A DNA stretch of 64,000 bases from assembly GCF_012328925.1 (NCBI RefSeq), contig NZ_JAAXLS010000002.1:496001-560000 (forward strand). The letters are read 5' to 3'. Positions 35,665 through 44,455 of the stretch are shown in pieces. Position numbers and translations under genes: made by a program. Numbering within the stretch: position 1 is the stretch's first letter; every line of letters starts with the position of its first letter. The notes beneath the pieces were generated by a model. The model made no database searches, was not told the origin of the DNA, and saw only the letters and a list, made by a program, of their open reading frames with translations. This DNA comes from Amycolatopsis acididurans. Its GTDB lineage: Bacteria; Actinomycetota; Actinomycetes; Mycobacteriales; Pseudonocardiaceae.

Positions 35665-36479
35665 CGCAGGTTCGCCGGGATCTCGGTGTGCTTGCTGGTG
35701 CCCCACTTCGGCACGCTCTTGGACTTGAAAGCCGCGATGCCGCGCACGGTCTCGCCCAGCGTGCGCACCCAGTTCAGGGTCCGCCGTTCGAAGTTGTACG
35801 CACGAACCCGGTCGGTCTCCTCCAGGAACTCGTACATGAGCTTCTTGGTGGCGCTCACCGACACCGGCGCGCAGCGCTCCGCGATGTCGCGGGCGAGAGA
35901 GATCGCCTGCGGCAGGACCTCGTCCGGGGTCGTGCAGATCGAGGCGATGCCCAGCCGGTGGCCTTCGGCTCCGGAGATGGTCCGGCCGGTCAGCAGCAGG
36001 TCCATCGCCGCCGAGAAGCCGATCAGCCGTGGCAGTAGCCAGGTCGAGTTGCGGTCGGGGATGATGCCGATCCGGTTGAAGGAGAACGCGATCCGGGCCG
36101 TGTCGGCCACGACCCGGATGTCCCACTGCATCGCCCAGGTCAGCGCGACGCCGATGGCGTCACCGTTGATGGCGCCGATGATCGGGGTACTGAGGTTCCA
36201 CGGCGCGGTGGCCGGGTCGCTCAGCGTCTCGACACCGTGCGCCTCGCGGTCACGCCAGTCGACCTGGTCGAGGTCGGCGCCGACACTGAAGTGCTCGCCG
36301 CGCCCCGTGACGACGATCGCCCGGATCTCCGCAAGGGCGTCGAGCCGCACCAGCTCCGCCGTGAGTTCCGCGCCCATGCGGGGTGTGTAGGCGTTGCGGC
36401 GCGCAGGCCGGTCCAGGTGAATCACCGCCACCGGACCGTCGATCTCGACGGCGATGTCCGAGTGCTCGGTCGTTGTCAT
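35661..36479 (-). CDS. Enoyl-CoA hydratase/isomerase-family protein
   Basis: A 272-residue crotonase: AIVVTGRGEHFSVGADLDQVDW as first oxyanion block (about residues 54-75), GAINGDAIGVALTWAMQWDIRVVAD as second, and IAFSFNRIGIIPDRNSTWLLPRLIG. The usual hydratase glutamates are not evident in the last block (PDRNSTW replaces the Gly-Gly-Thr pattern). The reaction may therefore not be simple hydration. ATG at 36479; 56 bp separate it from the thiolase gene, the longest gap inside the array before the transporter genes. Confidence 0.85.
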   Translation of the reverse strand: MTTTEHSDIAVEIDGPVAVIHLDRPARRNAYTPRMGAELTAELVRLDALAEIRAIVVTGRGEHFSVGADLDQVDWRDREAHGVETLSDPATAPWNLSTPIIGAINGDAIGVALTWAMQWDIRVVADTARIAFSFNRIGIIPDRNSTWLLPRLIGFSAAMDLLLTGRTISGAEGHRLGIASICTTPDEVLPQAISLARDIAERCAPVSVSATKKLMYEFLEETDRVRAYNFERRTLNWVRTLGETVRGIAAFKSKSVPKWGTSKHTEIPANLR

Positions 36480-36535
36480 GGGTCTTTTCCTGTCTTCCTC
36501 TGTCGTGCCAAAAGCTTGTCCCGTCACGGCCACGG

Positions 36536-37666
36536 TCACCACCGGCCCAGCAGCAGAACGCTCGCGGCGGTGTACATCCCGCCGAAACCCAGCACCGCAC
36601 TGACCCGGGCGTCCGGCACCGGCGCGGAGGCCTCCCCACGGAGCCGGCGGACGGCCTCCTGGATCGCGAACATGCCGTACATCCCGGTGTGGGTGTAGGA
36701 AAGCCCGCCGCCGTTGGTGTTCACGGGCAGTGTCCCGCCCGGGGCCGTGTGCCCGGCGGCGATGAACTCCGCGGCCTCGCCGCGCTCGACGATGCCCAGC
36801 GCTTCCAGCCCGACCATCGGCAGGTGCGCGAAGGCGTCGTAACACATCACGTGGTCGACGTCGGAGCGCCTGATCCCGGCCTCGGCGAAGGCGTCGCCCG
36901 CGGCCCGGCTCGCGGCGGCCGACCCCAGCGGGTCGTCCAGCTCCGCCACGAGCGGGGAGTCGGCGCTCTCGCCGGTACCGAGGACACGCACCGCGGAGCT
37001 GGTTTCCACCCGGTCGGCCGCGGTGACCACCAGTGCTCCCCCGCCGTCGGTCACCAGGCAGACCTGCGGTTTGTGGAAGGGATAGGCCACCAGCGGCGAC
37101 TCCAGCACGCCGGCCACGGTCAGCGGATCCCGCAGTTTCGCCCGCGGGGTCAGCGCCGCCCACTCCCGCTGGCGGACGGCGACCCAGGCGAGCTGTTCGT
37201 GCGTCACGCCGAAGGTCTTCATGTACCGCAGCGCCGGCAGGGTGAACCGGGTGAACGGTGCCCGCGCCCCGTAAGGCTCCTCGAACTGCCCGGTCAGCGA
37301 GGCGGGGTCGCGCGGTCGTGGCACCGTGCCGACCCGCGACCGGCCCGACTCACCGTGCGTGATCAGCACGGTGGACGCGTAACCGGCCCGGATGGCCGCC
37401 GCCGCGTGCCGGACGTGCAGCAGGAACGAGCACCCGCCCACGTTCGTGGTGTCCACCCAGCGCGGGCGGATGCCCAGCTGATGGGCGACCTGGCGCGGAT
37501 CGAACGCGCCGGCGACGCCGTCGACGTCAGCCACCTTGAGGGCGGCGTCGGCGAGCGCCCTGGCCCCGGCCTCGGTGTTCAGGCCCAGCACCGACTGGCC
37601 GGGAATCCGGCCCAGTCGCGCCGTTTCGGCCGCGCCGACGATCGCGATCTCGCTGCGGGAACTCAT
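36536..37666 (-). CDS. SCP2-type thiolase / acyl-CoA C-acyltransferase-like
   Basis: A 376-residue thiolase-superfamily protein of the SCP-x/lipid-transfer type. A candidate nucleophile Cys is C79 in NVGGCSF, and the C-terminal half has DAFAHLPMVGLEALG, PVNTNGGGLSYTHTGMYG. These SCP2-type proteins act as thiolases or, with a DUF35 partner, as retro-aldolases (Ltp2 with ChsH2-DUF35 in cholesterol side-chain removal). The DUF35 gene directly precedes it with a 4-bp overlap, so a complex is likely. Confidence 0.88.
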   Translation of the reverse strand: MSSRSEIAIVGAAETARLGRIPGQSVLGLNTEAGARALADAALKVADVDGVAGAFDPRQVAHQLGIRPRWVDTTNVGGCSFLLHVRHAAAAIRAGYASTVLITHGESGRSRVGTVPRPRDPASLTGQFEEPYGARAPFTRFTLPALRYMKTFGVTHEQLAWVAVRQREWAALTPRAKLRDPLTVAGVLESPLVAYPFHKPQVCLVTDGGGALVVTAADRVETSSAVRVLGTGESADSPLVAELDDPLGSAAASRAAGDAFAEAGIRRSDVDHVMCYDAFAHLPMVGLEALGIVERGEAAEFIAAGHTAPGGTLPVNTNGGGLSYTHTGMYGMFAIQEAVRRLRGEASAPVPDARVSAVLGFGGMYTAASVLLLGRW

Positions 37667-38082
37667 CCGGCACCGCCCGCGGCGGGCTCGAACACGGGCA
37701 GCGCATGCTCACCACGCCGCTCGAACGTGACCCGGAGGGGCATGTCGAGCACCAGCGCCTCCGGGGTTTGCTCGACGCCCACCACGTTCGTGATCATGCG
37801 CGGTCCCTCCACCAGCTCGACGATCGCGACCGCGTACGGAGTCCGCTCCGCGAAGGCTCCCTCTCCCCGCTCGACGATCACGTAGGAGTACAGCGTGGCC
37901 TCGCCCGACGCGGCGAACCACTCGAGCTCCTCGCCGGTGCACGCCGCGCAGAATTGCCGTCCGCGATGGCCGAGCCACCCGCACGCGGTACACCGCTGCA
38001 AGGCCAGCACGCCCTCGGCGGCCGCACGCCAGTAGTGCTCCGTCTCGGGAGTCGGCACAGGTGCCGGCAACGTTGATGTCAC
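37663..38082 (-). CDS. DUF35 OB-fold/zinc-ribbon acyl-CoA-associated protein
   Basis: A 139-residue protein with an N-terminal helix, a rubredoxin-like zinc ribbon (CTACGW ... FCAAC, four Cys around residues 37-57) and an OB-fold C-terminal half (YSYVIVERGEGAFAERTPYAVAIVEL). DUF35 proteins bind thiolases, retro-aldolases or MaoC hydratases and position the acyl-CoA. GTG at 38082 and the TGA at 37663 overlap the MaoC and thiolase genes by 4 bp each, giving a MaoC-DUF35-thiolase cassette. Confidence 0.9.
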   Translation of the reverse strand: MTSTLPAPVPTPETEHYWRAAAEGVLALQRCTACGWLGHRGRQFCAACTGEELEWFAASGEATLYSYVIVERGEGAFAERTPYAVAIVELVEGPRMITNVVGVEQTPEALVLDMPLRVTFERRGEHALPVFEPAAGGAG

Positions 38083-38936
38083 GCTGCTGCCTCCTCGGTG
38101 TAGGTGAGCACACCCTCGTCCACAGCGACCGTGTCTACTGTGGACGTTGCCGTGGTGAACTCCACCCGTCCCGCGGCTGTGTGCCACAAGCGCACCGCGA
38201 GTTCGTCGCCCGGCAGCACAGGCGCGCGGAACCGTCCCGCGAAGGAGATCATCCGCGCGGGATCGCCGCCCAGCACGTGGTTCATCAGCAGCCGGGCGGT
38301 GATGCCGAACGTGCACAACCCGTGCAGGATCGGCCGTTCGAACCCCGCACGCCGGGCGAACACGGGATCGGAGTGAAGCGGGTTGCGGTCGCCGCACAGC
38401 CGGTACAGCAGGGCCTGCGAATCCGACAGCCGGAAGGTGAGCACGTCATCCGGCGGGCCTTCCGGGCCGGGCCGGGCAGCAGCCGCGCTGGTGCGCCCGA
38501 AACCGCCCGCCCCGCGAATGAAAAGCCGCGTGGTGGACTCGAAAAGCGGTTCGCCAGTGGCGGGTTCCGCCGCGGTGGTGCGGATTTCCACGAGCGCACC
38601 AGTGCCCTTGTCGGTGATCCCGGCGACGGTTGAGGTCAGGGTCGCCGACCCGGCGGCGGGAAGCTCCCGGAACCACGTGATCTCCTGCCCGGCGTGCACC
38701 AGGGCGGTGCGCTCCCAGCTGCCCAGTCGGTCGCGCACCGCATGAGAGCCACCGGCGATCAGCGCGGCATACGTGGGAAACGCCCGCTGCGTGAGTCCCA
38801 CGCTGTTCTCGGTCGTCAGTTCCGGCGAGTCCGGTCCGGCGCCGAGGGCGAGCGCGTACAACAGCGTGTCGTCCGAACTCCATTCCCGTGTCCACGGTGC
38901 CGAAACCGCTCCGACGGAGCCGAGGTCGAGTGGCAT
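38079..38936 (-). CDS. MaoC-family double-hotdog enoyl-CoA hydratase
   Basis: A 285-residue hydratase-2 with two hotdog domains. The catalytic motif is YRLCGDRNPLHSDPVFARRAGF followed by PILHGLCTFGITARLL (residues about 188-225), containing the Asp and His of R-specific hydratases. The N-terminal half is the substrate-binding repeat. It resembles the hydratase part of 17-beta-HSD4-type multifunctional enzymes. The SDR gene just upstream ends at TGATG with this ATG, so the two halves of an HSD4-like protein appear as separate genes. Confidence 0.9.
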   Translation of the reverse strand: MPLDLGSVGAVSAPWTREWSSDDTLLYALALGAGPDSPELTTENSVGLTQRAFPTYAALIAGGSHAVRDRLGSWERTALVHAGQEITWFRELPAAGSATLTSTVAGITDKGTGALVEIRTTAAEPATGEPLFESTTRLFIRGAGGFGRTSAAAARPGPEGPPDDVLTFRLSDSQALLYRLCGDRNPLHSDPVFARRAGFERPILHGLCTFGITARLLMNHVLGGDPARMISFAGRFRAPVLPGDELAVRLWHTAAGRVEFTTATSTVDTVAVDEGVLTYTEEAAA

Positions 38937-39847
38937 CAGCGCACCCGCTCCGCGCCGGAGAGGCCGGCTTCCGGGCGGGCCTTCTCCAGCAATGTGCGCA
39001 GCACCGAGTCGACCTCGACCGGGTCGGCGGCAGGCGCGGCGGCCGGCCCGGGGTGCCAGCCTTCCGCCACGGCGAGCCGTCTGCCCGACGTGAGGAACAC
39101 CCGGCCCGTCACACCGTCCGACCGGCGCGAGGCCAGCCAGCTGACCACCGCGGCGACCCAGCGCGGGGAGCGCGAGTCGTCCGGGGCCTGCGAGGACGGG
39201 GTGCGGCCGGGAATGCTGTCGGTCATCCGGGTGGCCGCGCCGGGCGACACCGCGTTCACCGTGACCCCGTACGGTTCCGCCTCCAACGACGCGATCGTGG
39301 TGAACGCCGCGATGCCCGCCTTCGCCGCTCCGTAGTTCGCCTGTCCCCGGTTGCCGAACAGCCCGGACACCGACGTGGTGTTGATCAGCCGTCCGTGCAC
39401 CGGGCCGTCCTGGGCCCGGTCGCGCCAGTGCCGCAGCGCCCAGTGCGAGGTGGCGAACGTGCCTTTGAGGTGCACCCGCACGACCGAGTCCCATTCGTCC
39501 TCGCTCATCCGCACGATCGTGCGGTCGCGGAGGATGCCGGCGTTGTTGACAAGGACGTCGAGCCGCCCGAACTCGCCGACCGCCTGCGCCACAAGGGCTT
39601 CGGCACCGGCGAAGTCGGACACGTCGTCGGTGTTCAGTGCCGCTTTCCCGCCCGCCGCGTGGATTTCCTCCACGACCGCCGCGCCGGGCCCGGCGTCACG
39701 ACCGCGGCCGTCCATTCCCGTACCCAGGTCGTTGACCACCACCTGGGCTCCCTGGGACGCGAGCCGGAGCGCGTATTCCCGCCCGAGGCCGCGGCCCGCG
39801 CCGGTGATCACGCAGACCCGGCCGGCGCACTCGTCCGCCTGTGACAT
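38936..39847 (-). CDS. Short-chain dehydrogenase (17-beta-HSD4 / hydroxyacyl-CoA type)
   Basis: A 303-residue classical SDR. Cofactor motif TGAGRGLGREYALRLA (residues about 15-30), NNAG, and catalytic Ser-Tyr-Lys in TTSVSGLFGNRGQANYGAAKAG. The N-terminal VVVNDLG followed by an extended loop is typical of the HSD4/FabG4-like group acting on 3-hydroxyacyl-CoA. A C-terminal extension of about 50 residues follows the core. ATG at 39847; stop overlaps the MaoC start. It sits 10 bp after the solute-binding protein gene, showing that transport and catabolic genes share a transcript. Confidence 0.9.
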   Translation of the reverse strand: MSQADECAGRVCVITGAGRGLGREYALRLASQGAQVVVNDLGTGMDGRGRDAGPGAAVVEEIHAAGGKAALNTDDVSDFAGAEALVAQAVGEFGRLDVLVNNAGILRDRTIVRMSEDEWDSVVRVHLKGTFATSHWALRHWRDRAQDGPVHGRLINTTSVSGLFGNRGQANYGAAKAGIAAFTTIASLEAEPYGVTVNAVSPGAATRMTDSIPGRTPSSQAPDDSRSPRWVAAVVSWLASRRSDGVTGRVFLTSGRRLAVAEGWHPGPAAAPAADPVEVDSVLRTLLEKARPEAGLSGAERVR

Positions 39848-39857
39848 GCCGTTCCTC

Positions 39858-41081
39858 CTACTGACCGTCGAGCACAGCGCCGATCAGCTCCCAGGTCTTG
39901 CCGTCGAACCGGCGGATCTGGCTTTGCTGGATCGGGAAGTAGTCGTCCGCGCTGGTGTGCAGGGTGATGCCGTTGAGCAGCATGGGCGGCTGGAAACCGT
40001 CGAGGCTGCGCGCGGCGTCCATCAGGGCTTCCCGGGTGGGTGCCTTGGTGTGCTGAAGGACGTACTCCAGGCTCTGCGCTTCGGCGACGCCGTAGACCAC
40101 GCCCTGGTCGTCGGCCGAGACACCGGGGCCGCCGTACTTCTTGATGATGTCCTCATAGGACAGAACAGCGGGATCGGTGCGCTCGGCGGGATCGGTGTTG
40201 ACCTTCAGATAGGCCGTGCTGATGATGCCCTTGCCGGCGTCGCCGCTGGCCGGCACGACCGCGGTGCCCGAGCTGCCGAGCAGATGCGTGGCGTTCCAGC
40301 CGAGCGCGGCGACCTGTCCGATGACCTGGGTGGCGAACTTGTCGATGCTGAAGTCGGCCAGCGTGTCGGCCCCGGAGTCCTTCAGGATGGAGACCTGGCG
40401 GTTCACCGTCGCGTCGGTCAGCTCATAGCTGGCGTCCGCGACGACCTGCGACGCCTTGTCCCCGAGCCCCTCCTTGAACCCGGCGTAGTAGTCCTTGCCG
40501 TAGTCGTCGTTCTGGTACAGCACGGCGATCTTCGCGTTGGGCTTCTGGCTCAGCAGGTACTTGGCCATCGCCTTGCCCTGCGAGGCGTAGTCCAGCTGCC
40601 ATGGCATCGTCCACGGGTATTTCGCGTGCTCGGTACCGAACGCGCTCGCACCGCCGACGAGGAACAACTGCGGGACCTTCTGCTGGTTGAGATAGTCCCG
40701 GACCGCGAGGTTGGCCGACGTGCCGTTGCTGCCGTAGAGCGCGAACACCTTGTCCTGCTCGACGAGCTGGCGGGTCAGCTGCAACGCCGTGGCCGGACTG
40801 TTCTGACTGTCGAGCATGGTGTAGTCGATCTTGCGGGTCTTGCCGTCGCCGAAGGTCACGCCGCCTTTCTCCGCGTTCAGGTAGGCGAAGTAGGCCGCGC
40901 TGCCCTTGGTCGCGGAGCTGGCCACGGTTCCGGGACCGGACAGCGGGGTGAAGGCACCGAGCTTGACCGTCGTATCGGTGATGCCGGGGGTGGCTCCGCC
41001 CTCGGAGCCTCCTCGGCCGCATCCGGTCAGCACGAGCGCGGCGGCGACGGCGAAAGCCGCGCCCTGGAACAGTTTTCTCAT
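39858..41081 (-). CDS. ABC transporter solute-binding lipoprotein (LivK-like)
   Basis: A 407-residue type-I periplasmic-binding-fold protein. Signal peptide with lipobox LTGC puts the lipid-anchored Cys at about residue 21. A low-complexity GRGGSEGG linker and the LivK-type start VKLGAFTPLSGPG follow. It would capture the substrate outside the membrane for the four Liv-type genes upstream. Similar proteins bind branched amino acids, aromatic acids, short amides and terpenoid acids, so the ligand is unknown. Stop and start overlap or abut neighbours. Confidence 0.92.
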   Translation of the reverse strand: MRKLFQGAAFAVAAALVLTGCGRGGSEGGATPGITDTTVKLGAFTPLSGPGTVASSATKGSAAYFAYLNAEKGGVTFGDGKTRKIDYTMLDSQNSPATALQLTRQLVEQDKVFALYGSNGTSANLAVRDYLNQQKVPQLFLVGGASAFGTEHAKYPWTMPWQLDYASQGKAMAKYLLSQKPNAKIAVLYQNDDYGKDYYAGFKEGLGDKASQVVADASYELTDATVNRQVSILKDSGADTLADFSIDKFATQVIGQVAALGWNATHLLGSSGTAVVPASGDAGKGIISTAYLKVNTDPAERTDPAVLSYEDIIKKYGGPGVSADDQGVVYGVAEAQSLEYVLQHTKAPTREALMDAARSLDGFQPPMLLNGITLHTSADDYFPIQQSQIRRFDGKTWELIGAVLDGQ

Positions 41082-42097
41082 GGGGTGGTCTCCTTCTCGG
41101 GAATCGCCGCACGGGGTGACGCGGACGTGGACACAGGTGGCGCGGTGCGGGCCCGGGAAGGTTTCCGCCGGAACCGGCGGACGGACGAGCGGAGGAACCC
41201 GACCACGCCGTCGGGGAGGAAGAGCATGAACAGCACGATGATGACGCCGTTGACGATGCCGGGCGCCGCCTGCGAAATGGTGGTGGCGTACAACGGCATG
41301 TAGGTCAGGTAGACCGCCCCGATCAGGGCGCCGCCCACCGTGCCGAGGCCGCCGAGCACGATCGCGGCGACCAGGTTGATCGAGAGGAACAGCCCGAAAC
41401 TGTCCGGGCTGACGTAGCCGGTGAGCAGGACGCTGAGCGAACCGGCGAGTCCGGTCAGCCCGGCGCTGAGCGCGAACGTGATCACGCGGGTCCGCGCGAC
41501 CGGTACACCCATGGCGCTCGCTGCCGCTTCGTTGTCACGGGCCGAGATCATGGCCAGACCCGTGCGGCTCTTGGTGAGGTTACGGACGCCGAGGAACACC
41601 GCGAACGCGACGACGATCGTGACGAGGTAGACCCACTGGTCGGTGGTCAGCCCACCGACCCCGTCCGGCCGCGGTACCGCGATGCCCAGCTGCCCGCCGG
41701 TGAGTTCCGGGAAGTGCTTGAGCAGCTGGGGCAACGCGATGGCCAGCGCCAGGGTGACCAGCGCCAGGCTGAAGCCCCGCAGCCGCACCGCCGGGATCCC
41801 CAGCACGATTCCCACGCCGAAGCTGACGAGGGCCGCGATCGGAATCGTCCACAGATGTGGCATCCCGGCTTTGCTGACCAGCATCGCGGTGGTGTAGGCG
41901 CCGATCGCGTAGAAAGCCCCGTGGCCCAGCGAGGTCTGGCCGTTGTAACCGATCAGCAGGTTCAGCCCGAGCAGGGCGACGACCGTGAGGGCCACCTGCG
42001 TCAGCTGGCTCAGCGCGTAGTCCTGCACGTTGAACGTGAGAACGGCCAGAACGACGAAGACGAGGGTGCTCAGCAGCGGGGACTGGTAGCGCTTCAT
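41078..42097 (-). CDS. Liv-type ABC transporter permease (LivM-like)
   Basis: A 339-residue permease with about 10 hydrophobic segments: LNLLIGYNGQTSLGHGAFYAIGAY near residue 44 and the cytoplasmic EAA-like loop AISARDNEAAASAMGVPVARTRV typical of LivM. A Ser/Pro/Arg-rich tail of about 35 residues follows the last helix. ATG at 42097 overlaps the LivH-like stop by 4 bp. It forms the translocation pore with the LivH-like protein. Confidence 0.92.
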   Translation of the reverse strand: MKRYQSPLLSTLVFVVLAVLTFNVQDYALSQLTQVALTVVALLGLNLLIGYNGQTSLGHGAFYAIGAYTTAMLVSKAGMPHLWTIPIAALVSFGVGIVLGIPAVRLRGFSLALVTLALAIALPQLLKHFPELTGGQLGIAVPRPDGVGGLTTDQWVYLVTIVVAFAVFLGVRNLTKSRTGLAMISARDNEAAASAMGVPVARTRVITFALSAGLTGLAGSLSVLLTGYVSPDSFGLFLSINLVAAIVLGGLGTVGGALIGAVYLTYMPLYATTISQAAPGIVNGVIIVLFMLFLPDGVVGFLRSSVRRFRRKPSRARTAPPVSTSASPRAAIPEKETTP

Positions 42098-42975
42098 ACC
42101 CGGGCCACCTCCTTCTTGCCGAACAGCCCGTGCGGGCGCACCAGCAGGACCACGACGATGACCACGAAGGCGACGGTCAGGGAGAGTTCGGTGCCGATGA
42201 AGGACACATACGTCGCCGTCACCGCCTCGATGACGCCGACCAGCAGGCCGCCGACGATCGCGCCGACCGGCGAGTCGAATCCGCCGACCGTCGCCGCGGC
42301 GAACGCGTAGAGCAGGACGGGGAACATGAAGTTCGGCTCGAGCCCGGTTTGCGGCGCGACCATGATTCCGACCACGCCACCGACCACGGCGGACAGCCCC
42401 CAGCCGATGCCGTAGGCCCGGCCGACGTTGATGCCCGCCAGCCGCGCCGATTCGGGATTCTGCGCCGCGGCCCGCAGGCGAAGGCCGAGCCGGGTCCGGT
42501 TGAACAGCACGAACAACAGGACGAGCATCACCGCGACCGCGCCGACCAGCCCGATCACCCGCCAGGACGTGATCACGCTGCCCAGCGCCACCGGTCGCGC
42601 GGGCAGCGGGCTGTCGACGGACTTCGCGAGGCCGCCCCAGACCAGGGACGCGACGGCGTTGAGGACCATCAGCAGGCCCAGCGTGACCATCATCTGGGTC
42701 AGATGCGGTGAGCGCTCGACCCACCGGATCAGGCCGCGTTGCAGACCATAACCCCCGACGAGGCAGCACACCAGGGTCACGAGCACCGCCAGCCCCCACG
42801 GCAGGCCGGCAGTCATCAGCTGCCAGGCCACGTAGGTGGCGAGCATCGCCATCTCGCCCTGGGCGAAGTTGGGCATCTGGGTGGCGCGGTGGATGAGTAC
42901 CAGGGCGAGCGCGAGGCTGCCGTAGATCAAACCGTTGGCCGCGCCGTCCAACAGTGTCTGGATGAGCTGCTGCAT
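42094..42975 (-). CDS. Liv-type ABC transporter permease (LivH-like)
   Basis: A 293-residue permease with about 8 hydrophobic segments. MQQLIQTLLDGAANGLIYGSLALALVLIHRATQMPNFAQGEMAML is the classic LivH opening, and the coupling loop AAAQNPESARLAGINVGRAYGIGW contacts the ATPases. It starts 11 bp after the LivF-like gene. It pairs with the LivM-like permease. Confidence 0.92.
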   Translation of the reverse strand: MQQLIQTLLDGAANGLIYGSLALALVLIHRATQMPNFAQGEMAMLATYVAWQLMTAGLPWGLAVLVTLVCCLVGGYGLQRGLIRWVERSPHLTQMMVTLGLLMVLNAVASLVWGGLAKSVDSPLPARPVALGSVITSWRVIGLVGAVAVMLVLLFVLFNRTRLGLRLRAAAQNPESARLAGINVGRAYGIGWGLSAVVGGVVGIMVAPQTGLEPNFMFPVLLYAFAAATVGGFDSPVGAIVGGLLVGVIEAVTATYVSFIGTELSLTVAFVVIVVVLLVRPHGLFGKKEVARV

Positions 42976-42986
42976 CAGCGGTTCTC

Positions 42987-43700
42987 CTACAGCGCCAGGT
43001 AAGACTTGCGGATGGTCTCGTCGCCGGCGAGTTCGCTCGCCGGCCCTTCGGCGGTGATCTCACCTACGGTCAGCACGTACGCGTAGTCCGCCATGGACAG
43101 TGCGATCTGGGCGTTCTGCTCGACGAGCAGGCAGGTCAGTCCTTCTTCGGCCACGACGACCCGCAGCACCTCGAAGATCTGCCGCACCACGAGCGGCGCC
43201 AGCCCCATCGAGGGCTCGTCGAGCAGCATCAGCTTCGGCTTGCCCAGCAGTGCCCGCGCGAGTGCGAGCATCTGCTGTTCACCACCGGAGAGGAGCCCGG
43301 CCTGGGATTTCTCGCGCCGGGCGAGCGGCGGGAACAGCTCGTAGATACGGGCGATGTCCGCTTTGCTCGCGCCGCCACGCGGGCTCAGAAGTGCCCCCAC
43401 TGCGAGATTTTCGGCGACCGTGAGGTCGGGGAACGTGCCCCGGCCCTGCGGCACGTGGGACAGGCCGAGGCTGGCGATCCGCTCGGTCTTCCTGCCGAGC
43501 AGGGACGTGCCGTCGAAGACGATTTCGCCCCGGGTGCCCGACAGCATGCCCGACAGCGCCCGCAGCAGCGTCGTCTTCCCGGTGCCGTTGGGTCCCAGAA
43601 CCGTGACGACCGAGCCGCGTTCGATCTCAAGGCTGACATCGTGCAACACCCGGACCGGTCCGTAACCGGCGTTCAGGCCGCGTACTTCGAGCAGACTCAT
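42987..43700 (-). CDS. Liv-type ABC transporter ATPase (LivF-like)
   Basis: A 237-residue ATPase: Walker A GPNGTGKTT (about residues 36-44), Q-loop VPQGRGTFPDLTVAENL, signature LSGGEQQMLALARAL and Walker B LMLLDEPSMGLAPL. The QGRGTFPxLTVxENL block is diagnostic of LivF. ATG at 43700 overlaps the LivG-like stop by 4 bp. Confidence 0.93.
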   Translation of the reverse strand: MSLLEVRGLNAGYGPVRVLHDVSLEIERGSVVTVLGPNGTGKTTLLRALSGMLSGTRGEIVFDGTSLLGRKTERIASLGLSHVPQGRGTFPDLTVAENLAVGALLSPRGGASKADIARIYELFPPLARREKSQAGLLSGGEQQMLALARALLGKPKLMLLDEPSMGLAPLVVRQIFEVLRVVVAEEGLTCLLVEQNAQIALSMADYAYVLTVGEITAEGPASELAGDETIRKSYLAL

Positions 43701-44455
43701 GCCGGCGCTCCCAGGTAGGCCTCGACGACCGCCGGGTCGCTCTGGACGGCGGCGGGGCTGCCCTCGGCGATGGTGCGGCCGAAGTTCATCACCGTGATGT
43801 GGTCGCACATGCTCATGACGAACCCCATGTGGTGCTCCACCAGCAGCACCGTCAGCTCGCGCCGCTCGCGAATGGCCAGGATCAGCTCGCGCAGCTCATC
43901 GACCTCGGAGTGCGACAACCCGCCCGCCGGTTCGTCGAGCAGCAGGAGAACAGGGTCCGAGGCGAGCGCGCGGGCGAGCTCGACCCGCTTGAGCGTGCCG
44001 TAGGGCAGGCCGCCGACCGGCTCGTCGCGGAACGCGGACAGACCGACTTCGTCGATCGCGGCGTCGGCGATGTGCCCCAGTTCCTTTTCCTCGCGGCGGG
44101 TGCTGGGAAGACGCAGCACACCGCGCGGGAAACCGGCCTTGCCGAGCCGGTGGGTCCCGGCGAGCACGTTCTGCCGCACGGTGAGCGAGGTGAACAGGGC
44201 CAGGTTCTGGAACGTCCGGCTCAGCCCTTCCGCCGCGACGTGGTGCGGCTGCAGGCCGGTGAGGTCTTTTCCCTCCCACGCAACGGATCCCGCCCCCGTC
44301 CGGTACAGGCCGGTGACGCAGTTGAAGAAGGTCGTCTTGCCCGCGCCGTTGGGTCCGATCAGCGCGCTGACCGAGCCGCGGGGCGCGGTCAGCATCGCAC
44401 CGTCGAGGGCCTTGACGCCTCCGAAGTGGACGGTGAGGTTGCGAACCTCAAGCAT
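43697..44455 (-). CDS. Liv-type ABC transporter ATPase (LivG-like)
   Basis: A 252-residue ATPase: Walker A GPNGAGKTTFFNCVTG, SRTFQNLALFTSLTVRQNVLAG and Walker B VLLLLDEPAGGLSHSE. The signature motif is altered: GGLPYGTLKRVELARAL instead of LSYGQQRRLEIARAL, a pattern that recurs in LivG proteins. ATG at 44455 overlaps the aldehyde dehydrogenase stop by 8 bp. Confidence 0.92.
   Translation of the reverse strand: MLEVRNLTVHFGGVKALDGAMLTAPRGSVSALIGPNGAGKTTFFNCVTGLYRTGAGSVAWEGKDLTGLQPHHVAAEGLSRTFQNLALFTSLTVRQNVLAGTHRLGKAGFPRGVLRLPSTRREEKELGHIADAAIDEVGLSAFRDEPVGGLPYGTLKRVELARALASDPVLLLLDEPAGGLSHSEVDELRELILAIRERRELTVLLVEHHMGFVMSMCDHITVMNFGRTIAEGSPAAVQSDPAVVEAYLGAPA

Noticed and set aside
36480..36535. 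Possible promoter or terminator in the 56-bp gap inside the long array
   Set aside because: It is pyrimidine-rich with no clear -35/-10 pair or hairpin. I treat the array as continuous but cannot exclude a weak internal promoter.
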